Source: Acidobacteriota bacterium (GTDB lineage Bacteria; Acidobacteriota; Thermoanaerobaculia; Multivoradales; JAHEKO01). From it: DNA of 57,351 nucleotides. The number at the start of each line of letters is the position of its first letter. Positions within the stretch are counted from its first letter, which is position 1. The notes beneath the pieces were generated by a model, which saw only the letters and a list, made by a program, of their open reading frames with translations, had not been told where the DNA came from and ran no database searches. The stretch covers positions 1 to 57,351 of the forward strand of contig JADFQD010000005.1 of assembly GCA_022561975.1 (NCBI GenBank), given 5' to 3'. The position numbers were made by a program, and so were the translations under genes. Below, piece by piece: positions 8,842-17,785 of the stretch.

Positions 8842-8969
8842 GTGTAGATCGCGTCGAGTGCCGCCAGATGCAAGGCGCGCAAGCGAGCGACCCGCAGGCG
8901 TACTCAAGTACGCCGAGGACTCGCGACCGCAGTGCAACGCCGCAGATGGTGGTACTCGACTCGATCTAC
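8842..8969. repeat. about 128-bp imperfect palindromic element
   Basis: The centre is GGCGTACT-CA-AGTACGCC (8897-8914, perfect). The outer ends GTAGATCG (8844-8851) and CGATCTAC (8962-8969) are mirror images about the same centre, and the following bases (GTCGAGT/ACTCGAC) also pair. This is a long palindromic intergenic repeat. Its right end supplies the stop codon of the convergent ABC exporter gene. It is probably a palindromic MITE or REP; copy number elsewhere is unknown. Confidence 0.75.
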
Positions 8970-10819
8970 GCGGCTGCGGAGCTGTGCTGGAGTAGATGCA
9001 GCCGATAATAGATGTCTCCCAACGCCACCAACTCGTCGTGGCTCCCCTGCTCGGCGAGGTGCCCCTTGTGGAGGACCAGAATCCGGTCGGCCCGGCGAAT
9101 CGTCGAGAGCCGATGAGCGATGACCAGGGAGGTCCGATCGGCAAGAAGCTTCTCGAGACCCTGCTGGATCAGACGTTCGGTCTCGGTGTCGATCGAAGAG
9201 GTCGCCTCGTCGAGGATCAGGATGCTCGGATCATGGGCAAGGGCGCGGGCAAAGGCGATGAGCTGCTTTTGTCCGACCGAGAGCCCCGCACCTCGCTCCC
9301 GGACAATCGCATCAAAGCCCCCCGGCAACCGTTCGATGAACTCTAATGCGTGCACGTCACCCGCAGCGCGACGAAGGCGCTGCTCGTCGATCTGGCGATT
9401 GCCGAGGCTGATGTTCTCGGCGATCGAACCGGAGAAGAGAAAAACGTCCTGAAGCACAACCCCAACGGCGGTTCTGAGCCGGCGCAGATCCCACCGCCTC
9501 ACATCGACTCCATCCACCAAGACCGCACCCGAGTCGACGTCGTAGAAGCGCTGCACCAGACTCGCCAAGGTGCTCTTTCCGGCGCCGGTATGTCCCACCA
9601 CGGCAACCGTTTCGCCCCTACCGACACTGAATGACATGTCGTGGAGCACCTCGTCGCCAGGGTTGTAGCTGAAGCTCACATTTCGAAACTCGACGTGTCC
9701 GGACACGTACACCGGGTCATAGGGGCTCTCAGGGGACTGGATCTCCAGATCCCGGTCCAGCAACAGGAAGGTTCTCTCGGAAGCCGCCATCGCCGCCTGG
9801 AGAATGTTGTATTTCTCGGAAAGATCCGCCAGCGGTTGGTAAAAGCGCTGCGCATACTGGAGAAACGCCACCAGCGCGCCGAGAGACAGCGCACGCTGGA
9901 CCACTTGCCCGCCTCCGTACCAGAGCACCAGGGCTATGCCGAGCGCGATAATCAGTTCGACCGAGGGAAAGTAGACGGCGTAATAGAAGATCGAGCGCAG
10001 GTGAGCGTCGCGGTGCGCGCCGCTGATCTCGTTTAGCTCGACGAGCGTGGCGCCTTCCCGATTGAACAACTGAACGATCGACATGCCACTGATGCTTTCC
10101 TGCAGAAAAGAGTTGATCGCTGCCAGCCTCGCCCGCACCACCCGATACCACTGGCGAGCGCGGAGCTTGAACCAGAAGGTCAAGAGAAAAAGCAATGGCA
10201 GAATCGCAAAGGTCACCAGAGCAAGCTTCCAGTTGAACCAGAACAGGACGCACACGATGCCGCCCAGCAGAACCACGTCTCCAAAGATGGAAACCAGGCC
10301 CGCTGTAAAGAGTTCGTTGAGCGCGTCGATATCGTTGGTCACGCGGGTGACCAACCGACCCACCGGAGTGCGATCGAAGAATGCCACCGGCAAGCGCTGG
10401 AGCTTCGAGAAGACCTCCATCCGCAGGTCGTACATGATCCGCTGGCCCATGAACTGCATGGTGAGCCCCTGGAGATAGAGAACGCAAAAAGTGACTGCCA
10501 GAGCCCCGAGGTAGATGCCCGCCACCCAGGCGAGCCCCTGTTCCGCGCTCAGCTCAATACCGCGCGCCGTGAGCAGTTCGGAAACCAACCGGCTCAAGGC
10601 TGAGGGATCCGCCCCCTCGGCTGCCGGGCGAATAAACAGGTCGAGCGCCACGGCAGTCGCCAGTGGACCGACCAGCTGCAGCAGCGAGGACAATACGATC
10701 AGCCCGACCGCGGCGACCGCCATGCCTCGATGCGGCCAGACGTAGCCCAAGAGCCGCCTCATCAATCGCGCGTCGTATCCGCGGCTCTCGGCGGATGAAA
10801 GATCTTCCTCGAGATTCAT
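8966..10819 (-). CDS. ABC exporter half-transporter (MdlB-like), permease fused to ATPase
   Basis: A 617-residue half-transporter. The membrane domain (about residues 20-340) includes a periplasmic extension (FIRPAAEGADPS). The ATPase domain has Walker A GHTGAGKST, signature LSVGQKQL, canonical Walker B ILILDEATSSID with the catalytic Glu, and H-loop AHR. LSVGQ plus a proper DE matches E. coli MdlB, whereas the exporter half at 103-1842 has the MdlA-like pattern. The ATG at 10819 gives a normal N terminus. The stop codon and last residues are encoded by the terminal part of the palindromic element at 8842-8969, so the original C terminus may have been altered by that insertion. Confidence 0.9.
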   Translation of the reverse strand: MNLEEDLSSAESRGYDARLMRRLLGYVWPHRGMAVAAVGLIVLSSLLQLVGPLATAVALDLFIRPAAEGADPSALSRLVSELLTARGIELSAEQGLAWVAGIYLGALAVTFCVLYLQGLTMQFMGQRIMYDLRMEVFSKLQRLPVAFFDRTPVGRLVTRVTNDIDALNELFTAGLVSIFGDVVLLGGIVCVLFWFNWKLALVTFAILPLLFLLTFWFKLRARQWYRVVRARLAAINSFLQESISGMSIVQLFNREGATLVELNEISGAHRDAHLRSIFYYAVYFPSVELIIALGIALVLWYGGGQVVQRALSLGALVAFLQYAQRFYQPLADLSEKYNILQAAMAASERTFLLLDRDLEIQSPESPYDPVYVSGHVEFRNVSFSYNPGDEVLHDMSFSVGRGETVAVVGHTGAGKSTLASLVQRFYDVDSGAVLVDGVDVRRWDLRRLRTAVGVVLQDVFLFSGSIAENISLGNRQIDEQRLRRAAGDVHALEFIERLPGGFDAIVRERGAGLSVGQKQLIAFARALAHDPSILILDEATSSIDTETERLIQQGLEKLLADRTSLVIAHRLSTIRRADRILVLHKGHLAEQGSHDELVALGDIYYRLHLLQHSSAAA

Positions 10820-10968
10820 GAATCGCGAAACCTTAGCAGCTCGCGGCGAGAGTCGAGACCGCTACGCGGGCGGAGTCCAGCTGATTCGCTGAGTTCCGCT
10901 CATTTTTGGCAGCTTCGGACATCCAGCGTCACCTGTGACATTTTGCGCACCGCCACCCAAACCGCTGT

Positions 10969-10977
10969 TGCTATACT
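10969..10977 (+). promoter_or_regulatory. putative extended -10 promoter of the pil operon
   Basis: TTGCTATACT contains a TGC-TATACT extended -10 element, 43 bases upstream of the pilT start. No good -35 hexamer is found at 16-18 bp, which extended -10 promoters tolerate. Inference from sequence alone. Confidence 0.4.
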
Positions 10978-10983
10978 ACGCTA

Positions 10984-11001
10984 TCCGTTGAAAACAACGG
11001 A
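10984..11001 (+). promoter_or_regulatory. hairpin in the pilT 5' leader
   Basis: TCCGTTG-AAAA-CAACGGA is a perfect 7-bp stem with an AAAA loop. It sits just after the putative -10 box and 18 bases before the pilT ATG, with GAGGGA as ribosome site. Its position at the start of the transcript suggests a 5' stabilising hairpin or an operator. Confidence 0.45.
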
Positions 11002-11019
11002 CCTTAGAGGGATTTCCGC

Positions 11020-12132
11020 ATGACCGTAACGCTCAACGCCTTGCTCAAAGAGATGGTCGATCAGGGCGCGTCGGATCTCCATATTACAACCAACTCGGCA
11101 CCTCAAATACGCATCGACGGCGTCCTGCATGCGCTCAATCACGCAGCGTTCACGCCCAGCGAGACCAAGAAGCTCGCCTACTCGATTCTGACCGACAAGC
11201 AAAAGCAGCGGCTGGAAGAGACGCTCGAACTCGACCTTTCGTTCGGCATCAAGGGATTGGCGCGCTTTCGCGGCAATATCTACCACCAGCGCGGCGCCGT
11301 GGCATCCGCCTTTCGGCAGATCCCCTTCGAGATCAAGGGCTTTCGGGAACTCGGTCTCCCTGCGATCGTGGAGACGCTCTGCGAAAGGCCTCGCGGCCTG
11401 GTGCTGGTTACCGGTCCCACCGGATCGGGCAAGTCCACGACCCTAGCCGCCATGATCGACAAGGTAAATAGCGAGAGAGCCCAGCACATAGTTACGATCG
11501 AAGATCCGGTCGAATATCTCCACCATCACAAGAAATGCATCGTCAACCAGCGTGAACTCAACGTCGACACCCTCAGCTTCACCCTGGCACTCAAGTCGGT
11601 CCTGCGCCAGGACCCGGACATCGTCCTGATCGGCGAAATGCGCGATCATGAGACCATCGAGGCGGCGCTTCGTATCGCCGAGACCGGGCATTTGACGTTT
11701 GCGACTCTGCACACGAATTCCGCGGCTCAGACCATAAACCGCATCATTGACGTCTTCCCGGGACATCAACAGTCCCAGATTCGCGTCCAGCTCTCTTTCG
11801 TGCTCGAGGGCGTTCTGTGTCAGTCCCTACTGCCTCGCGCCAGCGGCTCCGGTCGCTGCATGGCGATGGAAGTCTTGATACCGAACTCCGCCATCAGAAA
11901 CCTGATTCGAGAGGACAAGATCCACCAGATCTACGGCATGATGCAGACCGGTCAGTCGAAATTCGGAATGCAGACCTTCAATCAGTCTCTTGCCGCGCTC
12001 TACGCGCGCCGAGCGATCGATCTCAAGACCGCCTTGAACCAGTCATCGAAGCCGGACGAACTGCAGGAGATAATTGCTCGTAGCGCCGCTGCGGGAGACC
12101 CGCGCGGGCGGCCGAGTCGGGCCGCCCGGTAG
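11020..12132 (+). CDS. pilT: type IV pilus retraction ATPase
   Basis: A 370-residue hexameric ATPase that powers pilus retraction. Features: N-terminal SDLHITTNSAPQIRIDG domain, Walker A GPTGSGKST (about residue 131), Asp box with IGEMRDHETIEAALRIAETG, His box ATLHTNSA, and the PilT-specific AIRNLIRE motif near residue 290, which separates it from PilB. First gene of pilT-pilC-pilS-pilR. PilB, pilins and the PilMNOPQ complex are not in the window, but a PilY1-like gene lies at the right edge. Confidence 0.95.
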   Translation: MTVTLNALLKEMVDQGASDLHITTNSAPQIRIDGVLHALNHAAFTPSETKKLAYSILTDKQKQRLEETLELDLSFGIKGLARFRGNIYHQRGAVASAFRQIPFEIKGFRELGLPAIVETLCERPRGLVLVTGPTGSGKSTTLAAMIDKVNSERAQHIVTIEDPVEYLHHHKKCIVNQRELNVDTLSFTLALKSVLRQDPDIVLIGEMRDHETIEAALRIAETGHLTFATLHTNSAAQTINRIIDVFPGHQQSQIRVQLSFVLEGVLCQSLLPRASGSGRCMAMEVLIPNSAIRNLIREDKIHQIYGMMQTGQSKFGMQTFNQSLAALYARRAIDLKTALNQSSKPDELQEIIARSAAAGDPRGRPSRAAR

Positions 12133-12155
12133 CGACAAGGTAAGGAGTCGATTCA

Positions 12156-13361
12156 ATGCCGAGTTTTGTTTGGAAGGGACGCGATCGTCAGGGCGGCTTT
12201 CAGGAGGGCACTCTGCTTGCCGACTCGAGGGACGCTGCCGCCCTCATGCTGCGCCAGCAACAGATCCGGGTCAACAGCCTGCGCGAGAAAGGGCGCGAAA
12301 TCGCCTTTCTTCCCAGAATCTCGCGCAAAATAAACCAGCAAAAGGTAGCTCTCTTTACCCGGCAGTTCTCCGTCATGCTCGACGCGGGCCTACCGTTGGT
12401 TCAATGCCTCGAGATTCTCGGCGAGCAGCAAGACCACCCGGCGTTCGGACAGCTGCTGAACAAGGTGCGCTCGGACGTCGAAGGTGGCGCCTCCCTGGCC
12501 GAGGCGATGCGGCGTCAGCCGAAGGCCTTCGACAATCTCTACGTGAACATGATCGCCGCCGGAGAGGCCGGCGGTATCCTCGACATCATCCTCCAGCGAC
12601 TGTCGGTCTATCTGGAGAAGGCGGTCAAGCTCAAGAATCAGGTCAAAGCCGCGATGATGTACCCGATCACGGTCATCAGCATCGCGGTCGGAGTGGTCTG
12701 GCTCATTCTCTGGAAAGTGATTCCGGTGTTCGCCCAGCTGTTTGCAGGGCTCGGGGCGGAGCTACCCGCGCTGACTCAGTGGGTCGTTGCCGCGAGCAAT
12801 TTCCTCGCCAGCTACTCGATTTGGATCATTCTCGCGCTTATCGGGATGTTTCTTGGGCTCCGCTCCTATCACCAAACCCATGCTGGTGCTCGGGTGCTTG
12901 ATGGGATGCTGCTCCGAGTTCCGATCCTCGGCGAAGTCTTGCGCAAAATTGCCGTCGCGCGCTTCTGCCGGACGCTCTCGACGCTTACGGCTTCGGGTGT
13001 ACCGATTCTCGATGGCCTCCAAATCACCGCCAAGACGGCGGGCAACTCGATCATCGAAGACGCCATCATGGTCACCCGAAGAAGTGTCGAAGAGGGCAAG
13101 ACCATCAGTGGCCCACTGGGAGAAACCAAGGTTTTTCCGTCCATGGTCGTTCAGATGATCAACGTCGGCGAACAGACCGGTGCCCTCGACCAGATGCTCT
13201 CGAAAATAGCCGATTTCTACGAAGACGAAGTCGACACGGCGGTGGCCGGCATGGTCAAGCTCATGGAACCGATCATGATCGTGGTCTTGGGTGCGATCAT
13301 CGGTACCATCGTGACCGCCATGTATCTGCCTCTTTACACAATCCTCGGCTCCATCCAGTAG
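12156..13361 (+). CDS. pilC: type IV pilus inner-membrane platform protein
   Basis: A 401-residue GspF/PilC-family protein with two T2SSF repeats and three membrane helices (around residues 170, 215 and 375). Recognisable segments are FTRQFSVMLDAGLPLVQCLEIL in repeat one and FCRTLSTLTASGVPILDGLQI in repeat two, each followed by a GE..G motif. It forms the platform on which PilT and PilB act. An AAGGAG ribosome site precedes the ATG; the 23-bp gap to pilT shows they are one operon. Confidence 0.94.
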   Translation: MPSFVWKGRDRQGGFQEGTLLADSRDAAALMLRQQQIRVNSLREKGREIAFLPRISRKINQQKVALFTRQFSVMLDAGLPLVQCLEILGEQQDHPAFGQLLNKVRSDVEGGASLAEAMRRQPKAFDNLYVNMIAAGEAGGILDIILQRLSVYLEKAVKLKNQVKAAMMYPITVISIAVGVVWLILWKVIPVFAQLFAGLGAELPALTQWVVAASNFLASYSIWIILALIGMFLGLRSYHQTHAGARVLDGMLLRVPILGEVLRKIAVARFCRTLSTLTASGVPILDGLQITAKTAGNSIIEDAIMVTRRSVEEGKTISGPLGETKVFPSMVVQMINVGEQTGALDQMLSKIADFYEDEVDTAVAGMVKLMEPIMIVVLGAIIGTIVTAMYLPLYTILGSIQ

Positions 13362-13383
13362 GCACCGAGTCGGAAGGAACCCG

Positions 13384-15099
13384 GTGGAATCGCAGAATGT
13401 AGCCGTCCGCCTTGCGGGTCCGGACTCGCAAGGCGTGGGCCCCGAAGGCAAGCTGTTCGCCCAGCTACGTTGGGTAATCATCCTTCGGCTGGTGGCGATC
13501 ACCAGTGTTGTGCTGCCCTATTTCCTTCTCCAGCTGGCCGACAGTTCGAAGAGCCTGACTTTCGACTTGCTCTTTCGCGGAGCCGGAGTTACCTATGCCG
13601 CGAGCCTCCTCTACCTGACCCTCTTGGCTTTGCGGTCGCCGAGCGCACAGGCTCAGGCCTACCTTCAGTTCTTCGGCGACCTCTTGCTGATCACGGCACT
13701 GGTCCTCTTCGTGGGCGCAACCAGCAGTCCGTTCACGATCCTCTATCTCATCATCATCACCGAAGCCTCGGTTTTCTTGAAGCGACGGGCCGGCGTTCAC
13801 ACAGCAAGTGCGGCTTGGCTTCTCTACGCGGGTATCACTCTGGCCACAACACAGGGCTGGGTAGCGGTTTCGGGGGGCGAGGTTCAGGCGGAGATCTCGC
13901 CGCTGCTCCTCACCTACTACTTGATCATTCATCTGATCGGATTCTACGCGGTTGCCTTCATGACCTCCCACCTGGCCGCAAACGTGGTCCGGGCGGAGAG
14001 CGCCCTGATCCGCAAGGGAGAGCGCTTGGCCGAACTGCAGGTGGCCTATGGAGACGTAATCGAATCCATCCCGAGCGGTCTCATGACCACCGACAGATCG
14101 GGCCTGATTACCAGCGCCAACCTCGCCTCTCAAGAAATCCTCCGAAGGCCGTTGGAGCGACTGCTCGGCAAGCCGGTTTCTGAAATAGGCCTTTTTGACC
14201 AGGAGGCCTGGGATGGCCTCCGCGCCAACACCCGAGGACAACAACGAAGCCGGCTCGAAGCCACCTATCAGATCGACGGACGGGAACTCGAGATCGGCTA
14301 CACGCTGAGCCCGCTGAGCGGCAGCGACGGCCCGCCCGCCGGCTTCATTCTGATCTTTCAGGACCTCTCCGACTGGAAAAGGCTGCAGGAGGAGGTGCGT
14401 CTGCAGGAGCACATGGCAACGGTCGGGCAAATGGCCTCCGGGCTCGCGCACGAGATCGGCAACCCGCTGGCCGCGATCTCGGGATCGGTGCAGATGCTCT
14501 CATCCGGAATCCCGGAGGCCTCACCGACGCGCAAGCTGCTCGATATCATCCTCAAGGAGAGCGAGCGCCTGGACCGGACCATCAAAGGGTTCCTCCAGTT
14601 CGCGCGTCCGAAGCATGCCGCAAGTGTGCGCTTCGATGTCGCGGCGCTGGTCTCCGAGAACGTTTCGCTTCTGCGCAACAGTGGCGAAGTAGACGATGGC
14701 CACGAGATAGAACTATCTCTCGAGCCCGCGAGTGTCTATCTGGTAGGCGATCCCGATCAGATCAGTCAAATTTTCTGGAACCTGGCCCGCAATAGCCTGC
14801 GAGCCATGAAGGAGGGCGGCAAGCTGCAAATCAGCGGCCGCTTGGTAAACGATAACTATCAACTCGACTTTCTGGACACGGGCTGTGGCATGACCGCCGA
14901 AGAGAAGTCCCAAATGTTTCATCCGTTCCGATCATACTTCGCCGGTGGGACCGGAATCGGCATGGCGATCGTCTATCGGATCGTCGAAGAACACCACGGA
15001 CAGCTACAGGTGGACAGCCGTCCCGGCCAGGGCACGCGGGTCCGCGTCATACTGGCCGGAGCGGTTGCCGCCTCCGAACCCGTGCCCATGGAGGCCTAG
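13384..15099 (+). CDS. pilS: PilS-type membrane sensor histidine kinase
   Basis: A 571-residue kinase. About six N-terminal membrane helices (residues 28-205) are followed by a PAS domain (around 220-340), a HisKA domain with phospho-acceptor histidine in SGLAHEIGNPLAAISGS, and a HATPase_c domain (N box IFWNLARNSLRAMKEGG, G1 DTGCGM, G2 GGTGIGMAIV). The GTG start is supported by an AAGGAA site. In Pseudomonas, PilS senses membrane pilin levels and controls pilA through PilR; the same role is inferred here from topology and neighbours. The pilR start follows 6 bp after its stop. Confidence 0.92.
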   Translation: MESQNVAVRLAGPDSQGVGPEGKLFAQLRWVIILRLVAITSVVLPYFLLQLADSSKSLTFDLLFRGAGVTYAASLLYLTLLALRSPSAQAQAYLQFFGDLLLITALVLFVGATSSPFTILYLIIITEASVFLKRRAGVHTASAAWLLYAGITLATTQGWVAVSGGEVQAEISPLLLTYYLIIHLIGFYAVAFMTSHLAANVVRAESALIRKGERLAELQVAYGDVIESIPSGLMTTDRSGLITSANLASQEILRRPLERLLGKPVSEIGLFDQEAWDGLRANTRGQQRSRLEATYQIDGRELEIGYTLSPLSGSDGPPAGFILIFQDLSDWKRLQEEVRLQEHMATVGQMASGLAHEIGNPLAAISGSVQMLSSGIPEASPTRKLLDIILKESERLDRTIKGFLQFARPKHAASVRFDVAALVSENVSLLRNSGEVDDGHEIELSLEPASVYLVGDPDQISQIFWNLARNSLRAMKEGGKLQISGRLVNDNYQLDFLDTGCGMTAEEKSQMFHPFRSYFAGGTGIGMAIVYRIVEEHHGQLQVDSRPGQGTRVRVILAGAVAASEPVPMEA

Positions 15100-15105
15100 C
15101 AGGCG

Positions 15106-16518
15106 ATGTCGAGCTACCGCATTCTCGTCATCGACGACGAGAACAGCCTTCGTGAGTTCCTGCGCATACTGCTGGAGGAGGAGGGCTACGCCGTCCGGGA
15201 AGCCGATTCGGTCGAAAGCGCTCGCTCGGTACTCGCCGAAGACTCTTTCGACCTGATTCTCTGCGACATCATGATGCCGGACGGCAACGGTCTCGACCTT
15301 CTCAAGGACATCAAGGCCTCCTCGGCAGCCGAAACGGCAGTCATCATGATGACCGCCTACAGCTCGACGAAATCAGCCATCGCCGCTATGAAGCTGGGAG
15401 CCTACGATTACGTACCCAAACCCTTCGACGTTGACGAACTCAAGGCGATCATCGAGAAGGCGGTCGAGCGCAATCAGCTCCTTGCCGAGAACGTCTACCT
15501 TCGAAAAGCGCTCGAGCAAAAGTACGGCTTCTCCAACATCATCGGGCGCAGCTCCCGAATGCAGGAGATCTTCTCCCTGATCGAGCGTGTCAGCCGCACC
15601 GCCTCGACCGTTCTAGTTCAAGGTGAGAGCGGCACCGGGAAAGAGCTGATCGCGCGCGCCATTCACTTCGCCAGCCCGCGATCGAAAGGTCGATTCCTGT
15701 CGATCAACTGCGGCGCTCTCCCCGAGCCCTTGCTCGAAAGTGAGCTCTTCGGCCACGAACGGGGTGCTTTCACAGGGGCCGTCAAGAAAAAGAAGGGACT
15801 CTTTCGAGAGGCCGACAACGGCACCATGTTCCTGGACGAAATCAGTGAGATGAGCACCTCCATGCAAGTCAAACTCCTGCGAGTGCTCCAGGAGAAAAAG
15901 GTGCGTTGCGTGGGAGGGCACGAGGAAGAGCCGGTGGACGTACGTATCATCGCGGCTACGAATCAGAATCTAGAAGCCCTGATTGAAGCAGGTGAATTCC
16001 GCGAAGATCTCTACTACAGAATCAACGTCATCCCGATCGAAATCCCTCCCCTGCGCCACCGCCGGGAAGACATCCCTCTACTGGCAGACTTCTTCATCAA
16101 GAAATACGCGGCCGAAATGGGAATCGCGACGCAGCGCGTCGAACAGGATGCGATGCAAGTGCTCGAGGCGTACCGTTGGCCCGGCAATGTGCGGGAGCTG
16201 GAGAACGTGATCGAACGGGCGCTGGCCTTGACCACCAGCGACTCGATCAGCATTCGAGACATTCCAGAGCATCTGCGAGGACCAGCCAGACGCAAAGACT
16301 CCTGGATAGAGCTACCGGCCGAAGGCATGGACCTGGAGGGTCACTTGGAAGATATTCGCCGGCACCTGATGTCCCAATCATTGGATCGGAGCGGCGGCGT
16401 GCAAACCAAAGCCGCGGAGCTGCTCGGAATCAGCTTCCGTTCGTTCCGGTATTACTCGAAGAAGGTCGGGCTTACCGCCAGCGAAGTGGCTGAAGAAGCC
16501 GTAGTCATCGAAAACTAG
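15106..16518 (+). CDS. pilR: PilR-type sigma-54-dependent response regulator
   Basis: A 470-residue NtrC-family activator. The receiver domain has the phospho-aspartate in LCDIMMPDGNG (about residue 54). The AAA+ domain has Walker A GESGTGKE, the sigma-54-contacting GAFTGA loop, and the WPGNVRELENVIERA arginine-finger/R-rich segment. The C terminus is a Fis-type HTH (TKAAELLGISFRSFRYYSKK). It activates RNA polymerase carrying sigma-54, usually at pilin promoters. A sigma-54-like site upstream of the TonB receptor gene (37238-37252) is a possible target in this window, but that link is speculative. Confidence 0.94.
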   Translation: MSSYRILVIDDENSLREFLRILLEEEGYAVREADSVESARSVLAEDSFDLILCDIMMPDGNGLDLLKDIKASSAAETAVIMMTAYSSTKSAIAAMKLGAYDYVPKPFDVDELKAIIEKAVERNQLLAENVYLRKALEQKYGFSNIIGRSSRMQEIFSLIERVSRTASTVLVQGESGTGKELIARAIHFASPRSKGRFLSINCGALPEPLLESELFGHERGAFTGAVKKKKGLFREADNGTMFLDEISEMSTSMQVKLLRVLQEKKVRCVGGHEEEPVDVRIIAATNQNLEALIEAGEFREDLYYRINVIPIEIPPLRHRREDIPLLADFFIKKYAAEMGIATQRVEQDAMQVLEAYRWPGNVRELENVIERALALTTSDSISIRDIPEHLRGPARRKDSWIELPAEGMDLEGHLEDIRRHLMSQSLDRSGGVQTKAAELLGISFRSFRYYSKKVGLTASEVAEEAVVIEN

Positions 16519-16530
16519 CCTGCAGGCTAG
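16515..16530. repeat. perfect 16-bp palindrome at convergent gene ends
   Basis: CTAGCCTGCAGGCTAG is perfectly self-complementary and supplies the TAG stop codons of both pilR (plus) and the convergent xdhC-like gene (minus). It might act as a small bidirectional terminator stem, but no T-tract follows on either strand. Confidence 0.6.
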
Positions 16531-17369
16531 GCGATCTCGCGCCGGCTGGCCGACTTCTCTGCGCCCCGTCCGACCCGGATCATCTCGGCCAGAATCGAGA
16601 CCGCGAGTTCTCCCGGCTTATCGGCCCCGATCGACAATCCTATCGGCGCGCGAAAGTCGTGCTCATCCGGATCAAGGCCGAGGTCGAGAAGTTCTCTTCG
16701 AACTCGCTCGATCTTGCGCTTGCTTCCCATCAAACCCAGGTAGACCAAACTCTTTGGGCGCTGCCTCAAGATCGAGGCCAGGGCGGCCAGGTCGGTCTCC
16801 CAGCATCGGCTGACCACTGCGACATAAAGATCGCGGCTGGCGAAGCCTTCGAGGAAAGGCTCCGCATGCTCTCGGTCTATTGCGACAATCACCGAATCGT
16901 CGGGAAAAAGTTCCGGATTCCTGAATTCCTCGCGATCGTCCGCAATCACGACATCGAAGTCGCACAGAACGGCATTGTGAGCCAACGCCTGGCCGACGGG
17001 GCCGCCTCCGCAAATGGCTAGCAGCGGTTTGGTCACTAGAACCTCCAGAAACACTTCCACAAGGCCACCGCACACCATCCCGGTGGCTTCGCCTCGCACG
17101 GCAGTCTCGGTCAGATAGTAGCGCTTGATCTCGGATTGCGGAGTCTGCTCCGCGAGCTTGGCCCGGGCGTCGTCCTCGACCAAAGCCTCGAACGCGCCGC
17201 CTCCCAGGTTTCCGAAAACCGTGCCATCGGCCCTGACCAGCAGCTTCCAGCCCGGCTTGCCTGGGCTCGAGCCTTCCGTGCGAATCACCTGACACAGAGC
17301 GGCCTTTCCATGCCGCCGGACGCTGCTTTCGGCTTCCTTGAGAACGTCTGAAATCGTCGGAAGCTTCAT
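16527..17369 (-). CDS. XdhC/CoxI family molybdoenzyme maturation protein
   Basis: A 280-residue protein. The N-terminal XdhC_CoxI-type region contains EGSSPGKPGWKLLVRADG and GNLGGGAFE. The C-terminal Rossmann part has CGGGPVGQALAHNA, YLGLMGSKRKIERVR and RAPIGLSIGADKPGELAVSI, which are hallmarks of the family. XdhC proteins bind molybdenum cofactor and help load or sulfurate it for xanthine dehydrogenase- or CO-dehydrogenase-type enzymes. The ATG at 17369 is preferred to a GTG three codons upstream. No molybdoenzyme is in the window, but moeA lies 1.3 kb away. Confidence 0.88.
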   Translation of the reverse strand: MKLPTISDVLKEAESSVRRHGKAALCQVIRTEGSSPGKPGWKLLVRADGTVFGNLGGGAFEALVEDDARAKLAEQTPQSEIKRYYLTETAVRGEATGMVCGGLVEVFLEVLVTKPLLAICGGGPVGQALAHNAVLCDFDVVIADDREEFRNPELFPDDSVIVAIDREHAEPFLEGFASRDLYVAVVSRCWETDLAALASILRQRPKSLVYLGLMGSKRKIERVRRELLDLGLDPDEHDFRAPIGLSIGADKPGELAVSILAEMIRVGRGAEKSASRREIA

Positions 17370-17393
17370 ACGACGCACGAATCCTATGCCGCG

Positions 17394-17738
17394 TTAGTCC
17401 GACGGCGAGGTGCTCTTGGAGGAGGCACTCTTTGCCAAGCTGGTCTCCGTAGCGCTCGACTTCTCCGAACCGCTCGATTTCTTCGAGTCCGTCGTGTCGC
17501 TCGACCCGGTCGATGTCTCTTTGGCACCGTTTCCGTCCGAGGTCTCGGAAGCCTTGCCTTTGCGGGCGTAGTCGGTGACGTACCAACCGCTGCCCTTGAA
17601 CTGAAAGGCCGGTGCCGACATCAGCTTCCTCACCTTGCCGTTGCACTCCGGGCATGCCGTGAGCGGCACGGCGGAACCGAGCTGGAGGTGCTCGGTTCGC
17701 TTCCCACATTCGGTGCACTCGTACTCAAAGATCGGCAT
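17394..17738 (-). CDS. FmdB-family zinc-ribbon protein
   Basis: A 114-residue protein. It starts with MPIFEYECTECGKRTEHLQ and has a second cysteine pair in ACPECNGKVRKLMSAPAF, giving a CxxC...CxxC zinc ribbon typical of the FmdB family of putative regulators. The last 50 residues are a low-complexity, Ser/Thr/Lys-rich tail that is probably disordered. Function is not established for most members. The neighbouring DUF4388, XdhC-like and MoeA-like genes are suggestive of molybdenum/formamidase contexts, but this is weak. Confidence 0.88.
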   Translation of the reverse strand: MPIFEYECTECGKRTEHLQLGSAVPLTACPECNGKVRKLMSAPAFQFKGSGWYVTDYARKGKASETSDGNGAKETSTGSSDTTDSKKSSGSEKSSATETSLAKSASSKSTSPSD

Positions 17739-17785
17739 CGGCGAAACTCCGGTCCATCCCGGCTCTCAACCGGGAAAAATGTTGT

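Noticed and set aside
8966-10819. LSVGQ signature in the second ABC exporter as a defective ATPase
   Set aside because: LSVGQ is normal for MdlB-type proteins, and Walker B Glu is present.
17758-17774. CCCGG...CCGGG hairpin between DUF4388 and fmdB
   Set aside because: A 5-bp stem with no T-tract on the transcribed strand; not a supported terminator.
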